A model generated the notes under the pieces. It was not told where the DNA came from, ran no database searches, and was given only the letters and a program-made list of their open reading frames with translations. Of a DNA stretch of 64,000 bases, positions 26,040-39,906 are shown piece by piece. The stretch's first letter is position 1, and each line of letters starts with the position of its first letter. A program made the translations under genes and the position numbers. Source of the DNA: Sipunculus nudus (taxonomy: Eukaryota; Annelida; Sipuncula; Golfingiida; Sipunculidae); assembly GCA_026874595.1 (NCBI GenBank), contig CM049318.1, positions 17,468,241 through 17,532,240 on the forward strand, given 5' to 3'.

Positions 26040-26700
26040 GTAATCCAGGATTTATCCAGTCTTAGCCTTGTCACGTGGCAGTAGCTCTTTGACAAAACAC
26101 AAATTATCCACCCAAAGTTCTTGCAATACTTGGTTTTGCTAAATTTACTCGTCCACCAATGTTATATTCCTAGATGAATGTTTTGGCTTGTTTCAGAATA
26201 TTAATGTATTCCTTTTATCCTGTATTTAGGAAAATACTTCGGAGCTCCTACAAAGTGCTTCCTACCTCTGCGCTATCTAGCGGAACTTATCACTGACATA
26301 TCTGTTTTATCCTCAAAACAGCATTATCTGACAAATAATTAGAATTATGGTAGATTTTCATTACACATTAAATGGCATTTTTTTAGGTTGTAATATACTT
26401 TGGTAAGATTCTGAATATGATATGTTGTTCATTACAATGTCTACTTTAGGATATCTTCTATATAGATCTATTCGTCTTTCAAAACATTAGTAATATATTA
26501 ATAAGTTAAAAATAATAAAAGGATCATGGCCTTTTCCAAGGCTATGTGTAAACGATCTACAACTTTTACTCCATCGATATTGCAAAGGGCACTTCACTGA
26601 ATATTTGTTGCAGTTTGGATGGCAAGTTTATATAGATAAACTCCATTCTTCAATAATTTTATATTTTTCATTCCTTGTTTTCACATATATGCCTCTCATG
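26040..26700. other. No gene recognised
   Basis: AT-rich sequence without visible tandem structure. It separates the relic LINE from the first exon of the + strand YWTD gene. Upstream exons of that gene are not seen here. Confidence 0.4.
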
Positions 26701-26710
26701 CGGTTTTTAG

Positions 26711-26879
26711 GCATCCGTGCGACTAGAATAGCACTGGACTACAAGAATAAATGTTTGTATTATACCAACTATAAAGACGGGACGGTCGTCGTAATCCCGC
26801 TTGATAGAAGACGGAACACAACTCTGATATCTGGCGTTTTAATTCAGCCTAGAGACATCAAACTTGACACTGATAACGG
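26711..26879 (+). CDS. YWTD (LDL-receptor class B) exon 1 of receptor-like gene
   Basis: The exon follows an acceptor CGGTTTTTAG and ends at donor GG|GTAGGT. Phase 1 in, phase 2 out, 169 bp. It encodes LDYKNKCLYYTNYKDGTVVV and continues to QPRDIKLDTDNG. The YYTN pattern followed by G-T-V-x-V-x-x-LD is one blade repeat of the six-bladed YWTD beta-propeller found in LDL-receptor and LRP proteins, which binds ligands outside the cell. It is a partial gene: upstream exons are not visible before the LINE relic. Confidence 0.8.
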
Positions 26880-27146
26880 GTAGGTGCTTTCTCTGAGAGA
26901 GACAGAGAGAGAGAACGAGAAAGAGAAACCAACAGACAGACAGACAAACAGTCTAAAGAGTCTCCTGAGTGTACCCATTTGAAAGTCTAGAGGCACGTAA
27001 GCGTGACTTAATGAGTAAAGAATATGTGGGTTTTGTGTTGTCTGTTGAAGGATAAATAGCATACCTGTCGAGCTGTAAATTCACCGAAATCATAATCCAT
27101 TCAATAGAAAATATCGTAATATAGTAGTAGAACTTTGATTTTTTAG

Positions 27147-27274
27147 ACATATGTACGTATCTGACTGTCACGCACCAGCGAGAATCGTTCGAGCTGATCT
27201 GAATGGATATGAGATTATCACTATCTTAACTGGAAATATGGGCAGGCCAAACGGCCTTGCTCTTGATCTTCAAG
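27147..27274 (+). CDS. YWTD (LDL-receptor class B) exon 2
   Basis: Acceptor GATTTTTTAG, donor CAAG|GTAAGG, 128 bp, phase 2 in and phase 1 out; this joins the previous exon in frame as DNG-H. The sequence contains MYVSDCHAPARIVRADLNG and GNMGRPNGLALDLQ, a textbook class B blade (I-x-R-A-x-L-D/N-G ... P-N-G-L-A-x-D). Both splice sites and homology agree. Confidence 0.85.
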
Positions 27275-27567
27275 GTAAGGATAATAATATATTAATCAAT
27301 ACTCCCATGAATAAACATATGAGGTTGAACATTACAACGGCTATAAAAACTCCTCTGTTGTTAACTACGGCGCTGGTAGATCTAATGTAAACGTCTTTCT
27401 TAAACTTCTCTAAGTGTACCAGGTTTCATAACAATCTTAAGGTTTTTTTTATTATGCTTCCCATGTTTAAACACCAGGTATATAATAGTGTGTATAGTTT
27501 TAGGCCATTTCGTTTGAAACTGATGCTTGGTTACTTGATTACATTATCAAAATTTGTTACTTTGCAG

Positions 27568-27713
27568 ACCGAAAGATTTACTGGTGTGATGGGAGAAGGA
27601 GAAGGCCAGTCTTGATGGATCGAATCGAATCATTATTTTAAATGTACCAGGCAGCTATTTTGTCGACATTGAATTTAGCATGAACCACCTCTTCCTCTCT
27701 TACAGAAGCATAA
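27568..27713 (+). pseudogene. YWTD exon 3 with a one-base frameshift
   Basis: After acceptor TACTTTGCAG the phase-1 reading continues as DRKIYWCDG. At 27,591-27,604, within GGGAGAAGGAGAAGG, the homologous frame shifts: SLDGSNRIIILNVPGSYF and DIEFSMNHLFLSYR follow in the +2 frame, while the original frame reaches TAA at about 27,639. Restoring one base would give an ordinary blade. The A/G-rich slippery sequence makes a sequencing or assembly error as likely as a real mutation. A donor GT at 27,714 fits phase 1. Confidence 0.6.
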
Positions 27714-28223
27714 GTTTGTTTTTATTTCTTCTACATCACAAAAAAAAGTGAAGCTACAAATATGTTTACACAGGTATAACAATAACTCTAGCGGTTTAAA
27801 ACTCCGCCACAGAATAAAATACTGAAAACTTTGACACAATATAACCCAGATCTAACGGCAAGATAACGTGTAATAAACTGCCTGAAAAAAGTCGAACATA
27901 AACATTTGAAAGCCGTCGTAAGTATCACCTTATCTGATAACTCTCCTACAGTCAAATTATATAAAAGCCCCATTACATTGTCTACATTAATTTATGATAC
28001 TTTTATATAATTTGCCACACAGGCCATCAAAAGTGACTGCCTTGTGTCTCCCAGATTAATCTATCTTAATCATCGTTTAATTTGACAATTCATAACATTG
28101 TTGTGGATGCTATGGTTTAAGCGGAAAACGAGCCTATGGTACAATCATAGATTGTATGATGTTCAATTGTACGCTAAGTAGACTTAAAGGTATCTTTTAT
28201 CTTCCTTTTTTCATTTAGAAAAG

Positions 28224-28291
28224 TAAGACGAATAAACACGGATGGCTCAGGATTAAATTTGTATCACCAGCAGTGTCTAAAAGAACGTCGG
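28224..28291 (+). CDS. Probable YWTD exon 4
   Basis: The sequence encodes RRINTDGSGLNLYHQQCL, the start of a class B blade. An acceptor ending AAAAG at 28,223 joins exon 3 in phase 1; another AG at 28,218 does not. A donor at 28,292 (CGG|GTATAA) ends the exon in phase 0. That does not match the phase-1 start of the sushi exon, so an exon is missing or the boundary is wrong. Confidence 0.5.
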
Positions 28292-28758
28292 GTATAAACA
28301 TTTACAGATGAAATGAAACTGTAGATTTGTATCGACGTATTTAAAATAAAACGGAACATAACAAACCAGTACGTGGGTATTTAAAAGGGTAACATTGTTA
28401 ACTCTACAAGTTTGTAAGTTGTTTCGCATTACGTATATATCTAAATGATGACATGCTATTCACTATATAACAATTATCAGACCCACAGGCACTCGTTTCC
28501 AGCACTAAAATGGTCTAGAAACCGTAAACACGTTGAGTATGGGCGTTATACCCGTTATAAAAGAACCTATCTTGTAAAGCTACATTATTATATGATTCAT
28601 TTGACCTTGTCACTTTTTTATTAGAATCATATATGTCCGGTTATTATTCATTCAAAATATTTCAAAAACACTTTGGATATTTAATTTACAAGCACAGAGA
28701 AATAGTAACTGTAACATGTATATTGGATATACAAATGATATATTTAAACATTTTCCAG

Positions 28759-28941
28759 CTACAACATGTCATGCTTTAGCCATACCGACCTTTGCACGTG
28801 TTGTAAACTGTCCGTCTCCGGCCACTGTTGGGACCAGGTGCACGTACGCCTGTGACCAGGAATACCAGATCTCTGATGGCGATGCCACGAGGACCTGCAA
28901 AAGTACAAAGGCGTGGAGCGGGAAGCAAATGGTCTGTTCAG
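28759..28941 (+). CDS. Sushi/CCP domain exon
   Basis: A 183-bp exon with acceptor ACATTTTCCAG and donor TTCAG|GTAGGG, phase 1 on both sides, as is usual for complement control protein modules. The translation holds the four-cysteine framework: TTCHAL, VVNCPSPATVGTRCTYAC, TRTCKSTKAWSGKQMVC, including the G-x-x-C-x-Y/F-x-C core and the W before the last Cys. Sushi modules act in extracellular binding. It lies 470 bp downstream of the YWTD exons on the same strand and probably belongs to the same gene. Confidence 0.85.
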
Positions 28942-29105
28942 GTAGGGCCCCATTTCTATATAAACTGTCGCAGGTATAAATTCTTCTGAAGGAGGGGGTT
29001 CAAATAAAAGCAATCACCTGTAAGACCCGCAATTCGAGCAGAACGTATTATTAATTAAGCATGTTTTCCGTATTTATGAGTGACCATGAAACTGTATGGC
29101 CACTC

Positions 29106-31978
<2,873 letters not shown>

Positions 31979-32068
31979 GAGAAACAGAACAGATGACGTT
32001 TACGAAACACCAATGCCCCCTCTGCGGTCCGTGAAGGAGTCAGAATACACCATTATTGATGCCCCTCG
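31979..32068 (+). CDS. Tyrosine-motif exon 1 (putative cytoplasmic tail)
   Basis: Acceptor CCCCATACAG and donor CTCG|GTATTT give a symmetrical phase-2 exon of 90 bp. It encodes RNRTDDVYETPMPPLRSVKE followed by SEYTIIDAP. The paired patterns Y-x-T-P-M-P and E-Y-x-x-I-D are common in short, often repeated exons of cytoplasmic tails of invertebrate receptors, where phosphotyrosine could dock SH2 or PTB proteins. Assignment to the YWTD/sushi gene rests on strand and order only. Confidence 0.55.
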
Positions 32069-32395
32069 GTATTTAACGATACACTGACGATGCTATATGC
32101 TACCTTAATTTCATTTCATGAATGAGTAAACGCGTTCAAAACATAAAGGATTTCGTCAACTTAACTAGGCTTTCAAATTGAAATTATGTCTAATTTGCGT
32201 TCTTTAATGCACATAACATGTTGTAAAATAAGGTTGACAAATGTGGTCAAAAATGATTATGTAGTCCTACCATTTTAGTATTTACATTCAAATACAAGAA
32301 CTAGTGTTAATGATGTTTGCAAGAACCATGTCGTATTTCTACTATAATATTATATTTTTTATTCCGTAGAATATCTTATTATCCTCTTCATTCAG

Positions 32396-32532
32396 TTAGA
32401 CTATACGGGAGGCATAAGTTATGGAATACCCATGCCTTCCACATGCGCAACAAGGATATATGGGACAGGAGACACCAACCTTGATGCTGCGGAGTATCAG
32501 ACGATTTATACATATACAATATAACCATTGTA
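32396..32532 (+). CDS. Tyrosine-motif exon 2, terminal (putative)
   Basis: After acceptor CTCTTCATTCAG the frame reads LDYTGGISYGIPMPS, then TNLDAAEYQTIYTYTI and TAA. The Y-G-I-P-M-P and E-Y-Q-T-I motifs mirror those of the preceding exon, suggesting duplication of a tail module. The phase (0) does not match the phase-2 end of exon 31,979-32,068, so the direct splice is not supported; it may be an alternative end or need another acceptor. Confidence 0.45.
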
Positions 32533-32955
32533 TGATGGATAAAAATAATTAATTTCACCCTAAGATACAAAATACAACTTGTTTTTTTTTAATCTTATAT
32601 AACCTAACTTATTTTTTCGATAGAGTGGACGAATACAGTATACAAAAGTAAGTAATTTCTTCACAATGTGTTTAAATGAAATGTACAAATACACCAAAAG
32701 ATGAAATCATAGTTTATTTTGGTAAAACGCATATTTATCAATAAACAAAAATGGTAATGACACATGAAAACTATATCACCAATATATATTTCTTTGTCAT
32801 TTTACACCTATTCAACAATACACAGGAGGATTGCTTAATTATGATAACAAGTGTGACATTTTTCTTTTGATGTTTATATTTCGGAATAATAATAGGCAAT
32901 TTGGTTTATAATCTGGAAGCCTAGATATGTGATATTTATCTGTTTCTTTCTAAAG

Positions 32956-32987
32956 CTGAGATTCCTTATGTACGGAATGTGGATCCG
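32956..32987 (+). CDS. Possible short tyrosine-motif exon
   Basis: A 32-bp stretch between acceptor TTTCTTTCTAAAG and donor CCG|GTATGC encodes EIPYVRNVDP. It is similar in style to the other tail exons, but it is very short and has no homology I can name. Confidence 0.25.
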
Positions 32988-32989
32988 GT

Positions 32990-33490
32990 ATGCGTTATGC
33001 AGATAAAATTGGAATTGACTAAAAAAAAGATGAGATTGCTTGTGCTCGGATTCGGCATGCGCAATGCGTATCCAGCAATACGAATTACTACATGTAATGA
33101 TGTAATGTTACAAGCTACATGTTATGATGTTTGCCGATTCCCCAAACGTAGAATAAATGCATGTGGTCGTGCAGGTACACGCATTCTGCATGTCGCTTAT
33201 TCTTTCCTTGACATTATGGCTACTTTAACACTTACGTTTATAAGTTATAAGTATATGTTATGGTATATATTATGGATCAACCTTAATCCTTCCTAATAAT
33301 ATATATTCTCCATCAGAATAACATGTCCTGACGAAATTCCCAAAAACATATACTAACAGGTATTGGGCGGTTTCAGGAGTTGAAATATCTAAAATTTGTT
33401 GCAAAATATCCACCATTGTAAATAAGGCAACATTTAATAATATTATTTACCTGATTAATACGAATTTAGATGAATATATTAAGATCATGA
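32990..33490. other. No gene recognised
   Basis: An open frame of about 100 codons (32,979-33,296) has no recognisable motif and spans a possible donor. No repeat structure is visible. Confidence 0.4.
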
Positions 33491-33496
33491 ATACCA

Positions 33497-33563
<67 letters not shown>
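33497..33563. repeat. (TA)n microsatellite
   Basis: An uninterrupted TA run of more than 60 bp. Confidence 0.97.
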
Positions 33564-33569
<6 letters not shown>

Positions 33570-36106
33570 TATGAAAATGCAAACTGTAGTACTTTCATTT
33601 CCCCCTCCCGCCCTTATATTTGAAATGATATTACCTCATACTTTTCTCTCTCGTATTCGCTCAACCAACCGAACTTTGACATGTACATCAAACTTTTGTC
33701 GAGCAGAACCTCGGCAAAAACCTGGTAACACTATATGGTCTCAACCCGAAATAGAGATATTTTGCGCGGGCATGTGTAAATGTAAACAGGGCAAATACAA
33801 AGCATATATCGACAGCAGCTACTCCAAATATGAACCAAATAAAACAAACATATTAAACTTTTTTTCATATTTTGGGATACCTATGGAACTACGTTGCTGG
33901 GTAATATCCACAGCGTAGCATTGAAAGCCTAACAAGAAATGTATGCATGTGTTTGCTTGATGGTATTGTGTGATATAAACTGTTTCTAAATTTGCTCTTA
34001 AATGTAAATGCAGTGTGATACCTAGTGATTTTATAGGTTGCTGTCATTTATAACATTATTCGACCTGGATGATTATAAGGGAATGACTAATATGGCACAC
34101 TGACATAAGTAGTAGGATACGGGGATGTTGGGTCACTTACAATTGAGAATAATAACAATGCAAGTGGGTCAGAAGTTAAAACATAAAAAACTTAAAGGGG
34201 CCTATTCCGATATCGAACGTCTATTAACTAAATATAACACCGATCCCACCGTATATAGCTAGCTGTTCGATTTGTTTATGTCCAATGTGTTCTTTAACAT
34301 GAGCAGGAGATGGAATGACCCACACATTCAACAAGGATATGTGGTGGAAAACAGAAGAACCAGGGTTCTTCTTAAGGCGTTTTTCAACAAGTGATCTTTC
34401 AATTTAAGCACAATTGCAACCAACCGCCTAAGAATACATGTTTTTTTTCAATTTCGTTTGCCAACATTGTTATGTTTACTAACATTTTGTAGATAAACAT
34501 GAATAACCAATAGTTCCACTATATGTAAGTAGAGAAGACAAGAGACCTCGTTCAATCAAGAAAGGTAGGTGAATAACTTGCTCCAAACCCGCCAGGGTTT
34601 ACCCATGTGCCACAAACAGTTCTTGACCCTGCTAATCTTGCTCATTAATATGAAAACTTTTCACCACCACATATACCTCGGTCTCCCCTTTTCGTTGACA
34701 TTTTCCAGTTATCGACCATTTATCGCCCCACGTTATCTTTGATTATCACAATTTGTACTGCACTAGATGTCGCCCCAATCAGGTTGCCATATACCACAAC
34801 CTGCTCTGCACCAGATGTCGCCCCCCCCCCCCCATCAGTTTGACATGTGACACCCACCAGTACAACAGACTTTTTTTCTACCAGATGTAGACTCCAATGT
34901 CTGACATGTACCACAAATTTGCTCTGTACCACAAATCGGATCGGCTACAGTTGTATACACGGATTCACTCAAATTTAACCATATCTTGAATTCAATGAAT
35001 TCATTTTCTTTATAACCATCCAACAGTGAGACAAGACTTCCGTACACGGAGCTAATAAACAAATAGAAAGGAAACCCGCGCATGATTATATATTTAGAAT
35101 TAACAGAGAGCGCATTTATGTCTTAAAATAAAATATCATGTGAAATTAAAGGGTATAGGTTTTTCATTAGACTTCAAGTCGGCATAGTTTATAGTAGTCA
35201 TGTTTTAAATGTCTTGGCAGTTCTAAAGCTTCTGATGCTCAGGGATAGAGCACAAGACTAGAAGCCGGGGCAGTAAGACTTTTCAAGGTCGGCCCTATTC
35301 CATGGTGAGAGCTCTGCAGGATTCATAGGAATCGGTCACGTAAAAGAAAAAAAGACCATAGAGACTCATTGGAACCATGAAGTTTTAATACAAGTATATG
35401 TGCAGTGTAACAAATTTTGCTAGCGCTTCAAAGGTAACAAAGATATATATTCTATAATATTACATTTTATCTTCCAATGACAATCTGTTGCACATCCCGG
35501 TTATTTTATCAATCTGAACATTCATATTGTTACTTTATAACATTTCTGAGAACTTCGCATTTACAAAAGTCAAGGAGTGTGGCACAAATACGCCTTTGTG
35601 GCTACAGCGACATCTGTTGGCTTCTCATGTAACTAGATGGATGTGATCACAGGAAGGGGCGACTCATAAAAGTAGGCGTGTTCCCCGATCACGGTTGTTC
35701 CTACTGTTATTTAACAAATGTTGTATAAATGCAATCTGTACAAAAACACAACATACAAAAAGCACCAATTATTGACTTACAGAAATAATGATTATTATTT
35801 AGTAGTTAACTTGTGAGAAACATGAATTATAACTTCCGATCAGTGTGATTTAAAAGCCATAATAATCGTAATTACGATACAAATCGAAAAATATAATCTT
35901 GATACCCAACAAATTCGCCTCGATACCAAACCAGTACACCACCTCAATAGGAAATCACATCAGGCCATTTCTGTTTTATGGAACTGTGAAATACTCTGTG
36001 ACACAGAATATGCAATTCCTCGATATGACCGACAGTGAGTCCATATATCGCTAAGCGTTGTGAATACAATAAAATGTAATTCCTATATTATGAAGTTTTG
36101 CTGAAT
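33570..36106. other. Intergenic region between convergent genes
   Basis: Lies between the last + strand tail exon and the stop codon of the - strand FN3 gene. At 34,740-34,930 there are three or four degenerate copies of a unit marked by ACCAGATGT(C/A)G and TG(A/C)CATGTACCACA, with a poly-C run near 34,820. A weak tRNA-like stretch occurs at 35,245-35,310. No credible gene. Confidence 0.5.
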
Positions 36107-36159
36107 TTAGACCGGTTTCTTTCCCAAGAGCGAGTCCCCGGGACACTGGCCCTTTTCAT
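36107..36159 (-). CDS. FN3 gene exon 8 (terminal)
   Basis: Acceptor TTTCATTTTTCAG. It starts in phase 1, completing an Asp codon split with exon 7, and reads DEKGQCPGDSLLGKKPV then TAA. The tail is hydrophilic with one cysteine, so the product ends without a membrane anchor. No clear AATAAA was found close downstream on this strand. Confidence 0.75.
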
Positions 36160-37419
36160 CTGAAAAATGAAACAAAGAAATATAAGTTCGTACCCCCTTT
36201 CTTTACTGGGTGTGTATTCAGTGATGAAATGTAATATAAAAGTTGGATTTCAACAATTTCCTTCACAAAAAGACAAGCGAAACCGAAGGACAAAAGAACT
36301 GACTTTTTTTTCGAATATTCATCGCAACAGAGAGAGAGAGCCCTGACGCGACTGGCGGTTGCATGTGTAACGTCATTGACTGTATTACACTATATGCACT
36401 CGAGTCATGCGACACATTTAGCTATTAACCTATCACACATGTTTTGGTAGCCGAAATCCTGTGTTTATTAAGATCTTAACATTCCTGCTGCATGAAACCT
36501 TTATTTTGCGGACACCCTTTTGAAGGCCAAACTGTCCGCTTCATAGAGGTGCCTACAGTATGAAGGTCCTAACCCAAAGTTAAATACGAACGAATAAAAA
36601 GTCGGGGCTCGAGCCGATCCTTAGCCAGGGCCCGCTTCGGCTCCGTCTCCAGTTCAGAAATAGTTCACTTTTATTTGGTCCTTCATGTTATAAGAAATAG
36701 AAGCGAAGATGTTTGTTAACGCCACCCAGGTCTAGCGCAAGATATCCAAGACGCCTTCCCACGTTAGCTCTGGATCACCCAGCACCGAGGTCAAGGGAGG
36801 AAGTCTGAGGAGTCATCAGAGCAATTGTCTAGAATGAAACTAAACTTGGACTCCGAGGTCCTTGATGAGAAATTGTACTGGACATGGAAGTCAGGACTCG
36901 AGACAGTCAATGTCGAGATCACCAGAAGGAAAGCCCTGCCAAATACTAAAACGACTTATAAGTTATAAAATAGTGCGAACTACTTACAGAATATTACCAT
37001 GTATACCAAGCATTATCACTGCCTCGAATGTTAAATGTATTTTAATATTCAAATTAAAAACATTGTAAACTAACGTTAAATACAAATGATAATATCAAAT
37101 TTTAGTTTAAGATACTGTTTAATACGACAAAAAGGTATTGGATACGGACTCTGGTTCCAAATGAGGCTCTGACTCGCACTCGAAGTCGAGAGGCCTGGAC
37201 TCTGACTTGCACTCGGGCAGATTTTGTGGACTGGGCGACATCACTGCCCAGCACAACCACTACGAGGCTGATATCGACATGCCTCGATGGCATAATTACG
37301 AAAATGTAATAACATTTTGGAAAACACAAAATAATAAACCGACCAGAAAGCCACCCGTTACATTTTTCCGAAGACTGTAAAAAATGTCAGCAGGTATAAT
37401 ACAGGGGAATTATGAATAC

Positions 37420-37598
37420 CTTTTGTATGAGTAATGACGGTTGTTCTAGCAGGGACGCTTTCTCCCCAGTCAGACACGGCCGTGACACTGATCGTGTAGG
37501 TGGCGTTGGGCATCAGGTTATGGATGTTAAGGCTTTGCCCTTCATTAACTGCGTCGACCTTTACGCTTTCCGTGAGGCCAGACGTGTCATTCTGGTAA
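37420..37598 (-). CDS. FN3 gene exon 7 (second half of FN3 domain 3)
   Basis: Acceptor TTTTTTATTTACAG, donor AAAAG|GTATTC, 179 bp, phase 2 in and phase 1 out. It encodes LNIHNLMPNATYTISVTAVS and DWGESVPA. The L-x-x-L-x-P-N-x-x-Y-x-I-x-V-x-A-V-x-D-x-G pattern is the F and G strand signature of fibronectin type III domains. Confidence 0.9.
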
Positions 37599-38449
37599 CT
37601 GTAAATAAAAAATGTTAGATGTTATGCGCGGGATATTACATAACAATGTGCTGGGCATTCTGATTCGTGTTAAGCGCAGACCCTGTGCCCAGCTGATGCA
37701 GCCACACTTGCTGAACACTCGCGGAGTGTAAACACAGCTGTCCCTGTTGTCAAGAATTTTCGGGTCTGTTCAGGCGCCATCTGCGCACGTGTATTGTTGT
37801 TTAGAGACACAGGGTTCTTTGTGTTCTAGATGGTTCGGGTCTAATAGGCGCTGTAGGGGCACGTGTATTGTTACTCTTTGGAATGTTCGTGAATATGGAA
37901 GATTATGGGCCTCTATGGAGTCGGCAGAGGAAAATACCAGCGGACACGGACGAGTGTGACTTTGTCAGCGGTGGTATCAAGAAATCAAAGCCTAGGATCC
38001 GGACACTCTAGTACTGTACATTTTTATTGTTGCCATACAGTGTAATTGTATTGATTTCGTGTACTGTTAGGATTGTTCTCATAATAAATCATGATTATTT
38101 GTTAACAAAAAAAACCACTGGCTTCTTTATTCGTTCCCCTAGACATTTCACGCTGTCTAGTGTTGCGGAATCTGATTTTATCTCCGAAACAAAATTTATG
38201 CTCGTCATTATTACGTGATATGTTGTTATTAGGTTTCGTACAATAAAAAGACTCGGGCAATTAGCGACGGAGTGCGTGGAAAATTAAGGAGCATGTCATC
38301 TAACGATTATGCCGGCAACATGATTACCACGGTTTTAAGACTTTATACCGTCTCGCTTTTGATGCAGCCGTAGATTCCTATATAATTGGAACTCGCACCT
38401 TTTTTCGCGGCCTGTGATACATCTTTCATAATCCTGTTCCATGTATTCT

Positions 38450-39190
38450 CGGATCAGGTAAGGGTTAATACACCTATTTCTTATTGTTTTTTCACTTGAG
38501 AAAGTTAAGGTCTGTCTTGATATTTTACCTACCTGTTATAATCTTGTAAAAGGTTAGCTGCTATATCTTTTTTTCTCTAAATGTCATACTAATCTGATAA
38601 CGTAGCACCTTGTCCTTTTTCTGTCTTACCTATATATATGTACTCACTTAACAAGCCATTAGATGCATCTTTTTATTGACTGTTTACGTAACTGTATTGA
38701 CTGAATTGCAAGGTTATCAAATTATCTTCATGATACCTACGTGTATACTCAAATTAGTATGCTTGTTCTTTATTTTCCTTGTGTACCGATCTGAGAAGCC
38801 AGTGCTGTATCAACTTTTTATCCATGTTATGATATCTCAAGGTTAATGCGATTCTTTACCGATGTTTATACTAACATTCAAGGTAGCCCAACATCTCTTA
38901 TCTCTTAATAATATGTTTATATTAATTTGGAAAGAGGGTGGGTCTATTACTCATGTTCATCCTGACCTGACAACATGTAGTAAGCTATCTCTTTCTTTAC
39001 CCTTTTACCTATGATTATGCGAACTTGAACATATAGTAAGTTACCTCCTCTTACCTGTCAAAGCAGTGGGTTATCTCTTTCCTTTTTTTTCTGATAAATA
39101 TGTGTATACTGAGTAAGCAAGATGGCTGGTTACCTCTTTTCTTTACCTGTTTTTTATACTCACCTGACGAAGTAGTGGGTTATTTCTTGG
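38450..39190 (-). repeat. Degenerate 55-65 bp tandem repeat overlapping an exon end and splice donor
   Basis: Read on the - strand, the end of exon 6 (GAAATAACCCACTACTTCG, then TCAGGTGAGTATA) recurs in degenerate form downstream. At 39,077-39,050: GAGATAACCCACTGCTTTG then ACAGGTAAG. At 38,992-38,951: GAGATAGCTTACTACATG then TTGTCAGGTCAG. Weaker units lie between and beyond, down to about 38,450. Several units keep an AG|GT-like donor. Confidence 0.7.
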
Positions 39191-39275
39191 CTCTTTTCGT
39201 CGGGGCGTTTCCAAGCAACCCGGACTATCGTACAGGTAACTGGCTCCGCATGCAGCTCAAACGGAGCCACAGGAC
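39164..39275 (-). CDS. FN3 gene exon 6 (first half of FN3 domain 3)
   Basis: Acceptor TTTTCTTTAAG, donor GTCAG|GTGAGT, 112 bp, phase 1 in and phase 2 out. It encodes PVAPFELHAEPVTCTIVRVA followed by WKRPDEKSQEITHYFV. The V-A-W-x-x-P core and the I-x-x-Y strand are typical of the FN3 B-C region; spliced to exon 7 the strand continues YFVSYQN. Its last 24 bases and donor resemble units of an adjacent tandem repeat. Confidence 0.88.
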
Positions 39276-39722
39276 CTTAAAGAAAACAAAGTGACCCGAG
39301 GTACATGACGCTCAGATGATGAGCATATGGACCTTTGGCAGTGTATGCATTGAAAACTTTCTTCAAGTATTTCTTAAAAACGTTATATAAATGATTGACA
39401 CTTTTTTAAAGACAATTAAAACATGGACTAATTATAAAATATATTGTTACCCTGATTTCCTTACCCAAAATGTTTCTGGACACAATAGTTTTGGACTTAC
39501 GGTGATTCATCTATGCGTTGGATTCACGGATTAAATAGGTTTTCGGTCAACTTTTATATATCATAAATTAATGAAAGTGGATGCTGTCTTACATCCTTTG
39601 TAAAAAAAATGCTCTTTTACATTAAGTTATTACTAGGTAAATGATATACATCTTTAAAAACACCGATCAACCTGGACAGTTCTATAACACCATAACAAAA
39701 ATGTAAAAAAGTATATATATAC

Positions 39723-39906
39723 CTGACAAAGGAAAAGAGTAAAAATGCATTCTGGTCTTGATACCGGTGCCGAATCGGTTGTATGGGGCGACACGGAATG
39801 GAAAGTCCATGTTTTCCTCCAGTCCATAAATGATGGCGGTTAGTCCAACTTTGACCCTCTCCCATTTTGGCCAAGTGCTTGGTGTCTTGTACTCGATCCA
39901 CATACC
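39723..39906 (-). CDS. FN3 gene exon 5 (second half of FN3 domain 2)
   Basis: Acceptor TTTATTTTAAG, donor TCAG|GTATAT, 184 bp, phase 0 in and phase 1 out. It encodes MWIEYKTPSTWPKWERVKV, then IYGLEENMDFPFRVAPYNRF and GTGI. The L-x-E-N-x-x-F-x-F-R-V-x-P-Y-N-x-x-G pattern matches the F-G strands of an FN3 domain. Confidence 0.88.

Noticed and set aside
33570-33918. Cysteine-containing frame after the TA run on the + strand
   Set aside because: No recognisable cysteine framework; the start lies in a microsatellite.
34720-35083. Two - strand frames of 70-82 codons
   Set aside because: They translate a degenerate tandem repeat.
35245-35310. tRNA-like stretch (TGCTCAGGGATAGAGC ... AAGGTCGGCCCT) as a tRNA gene or SINE head
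   Set aside because: The B box is poor and no cloverleaf could be drawn; at best a very decayed SINE.
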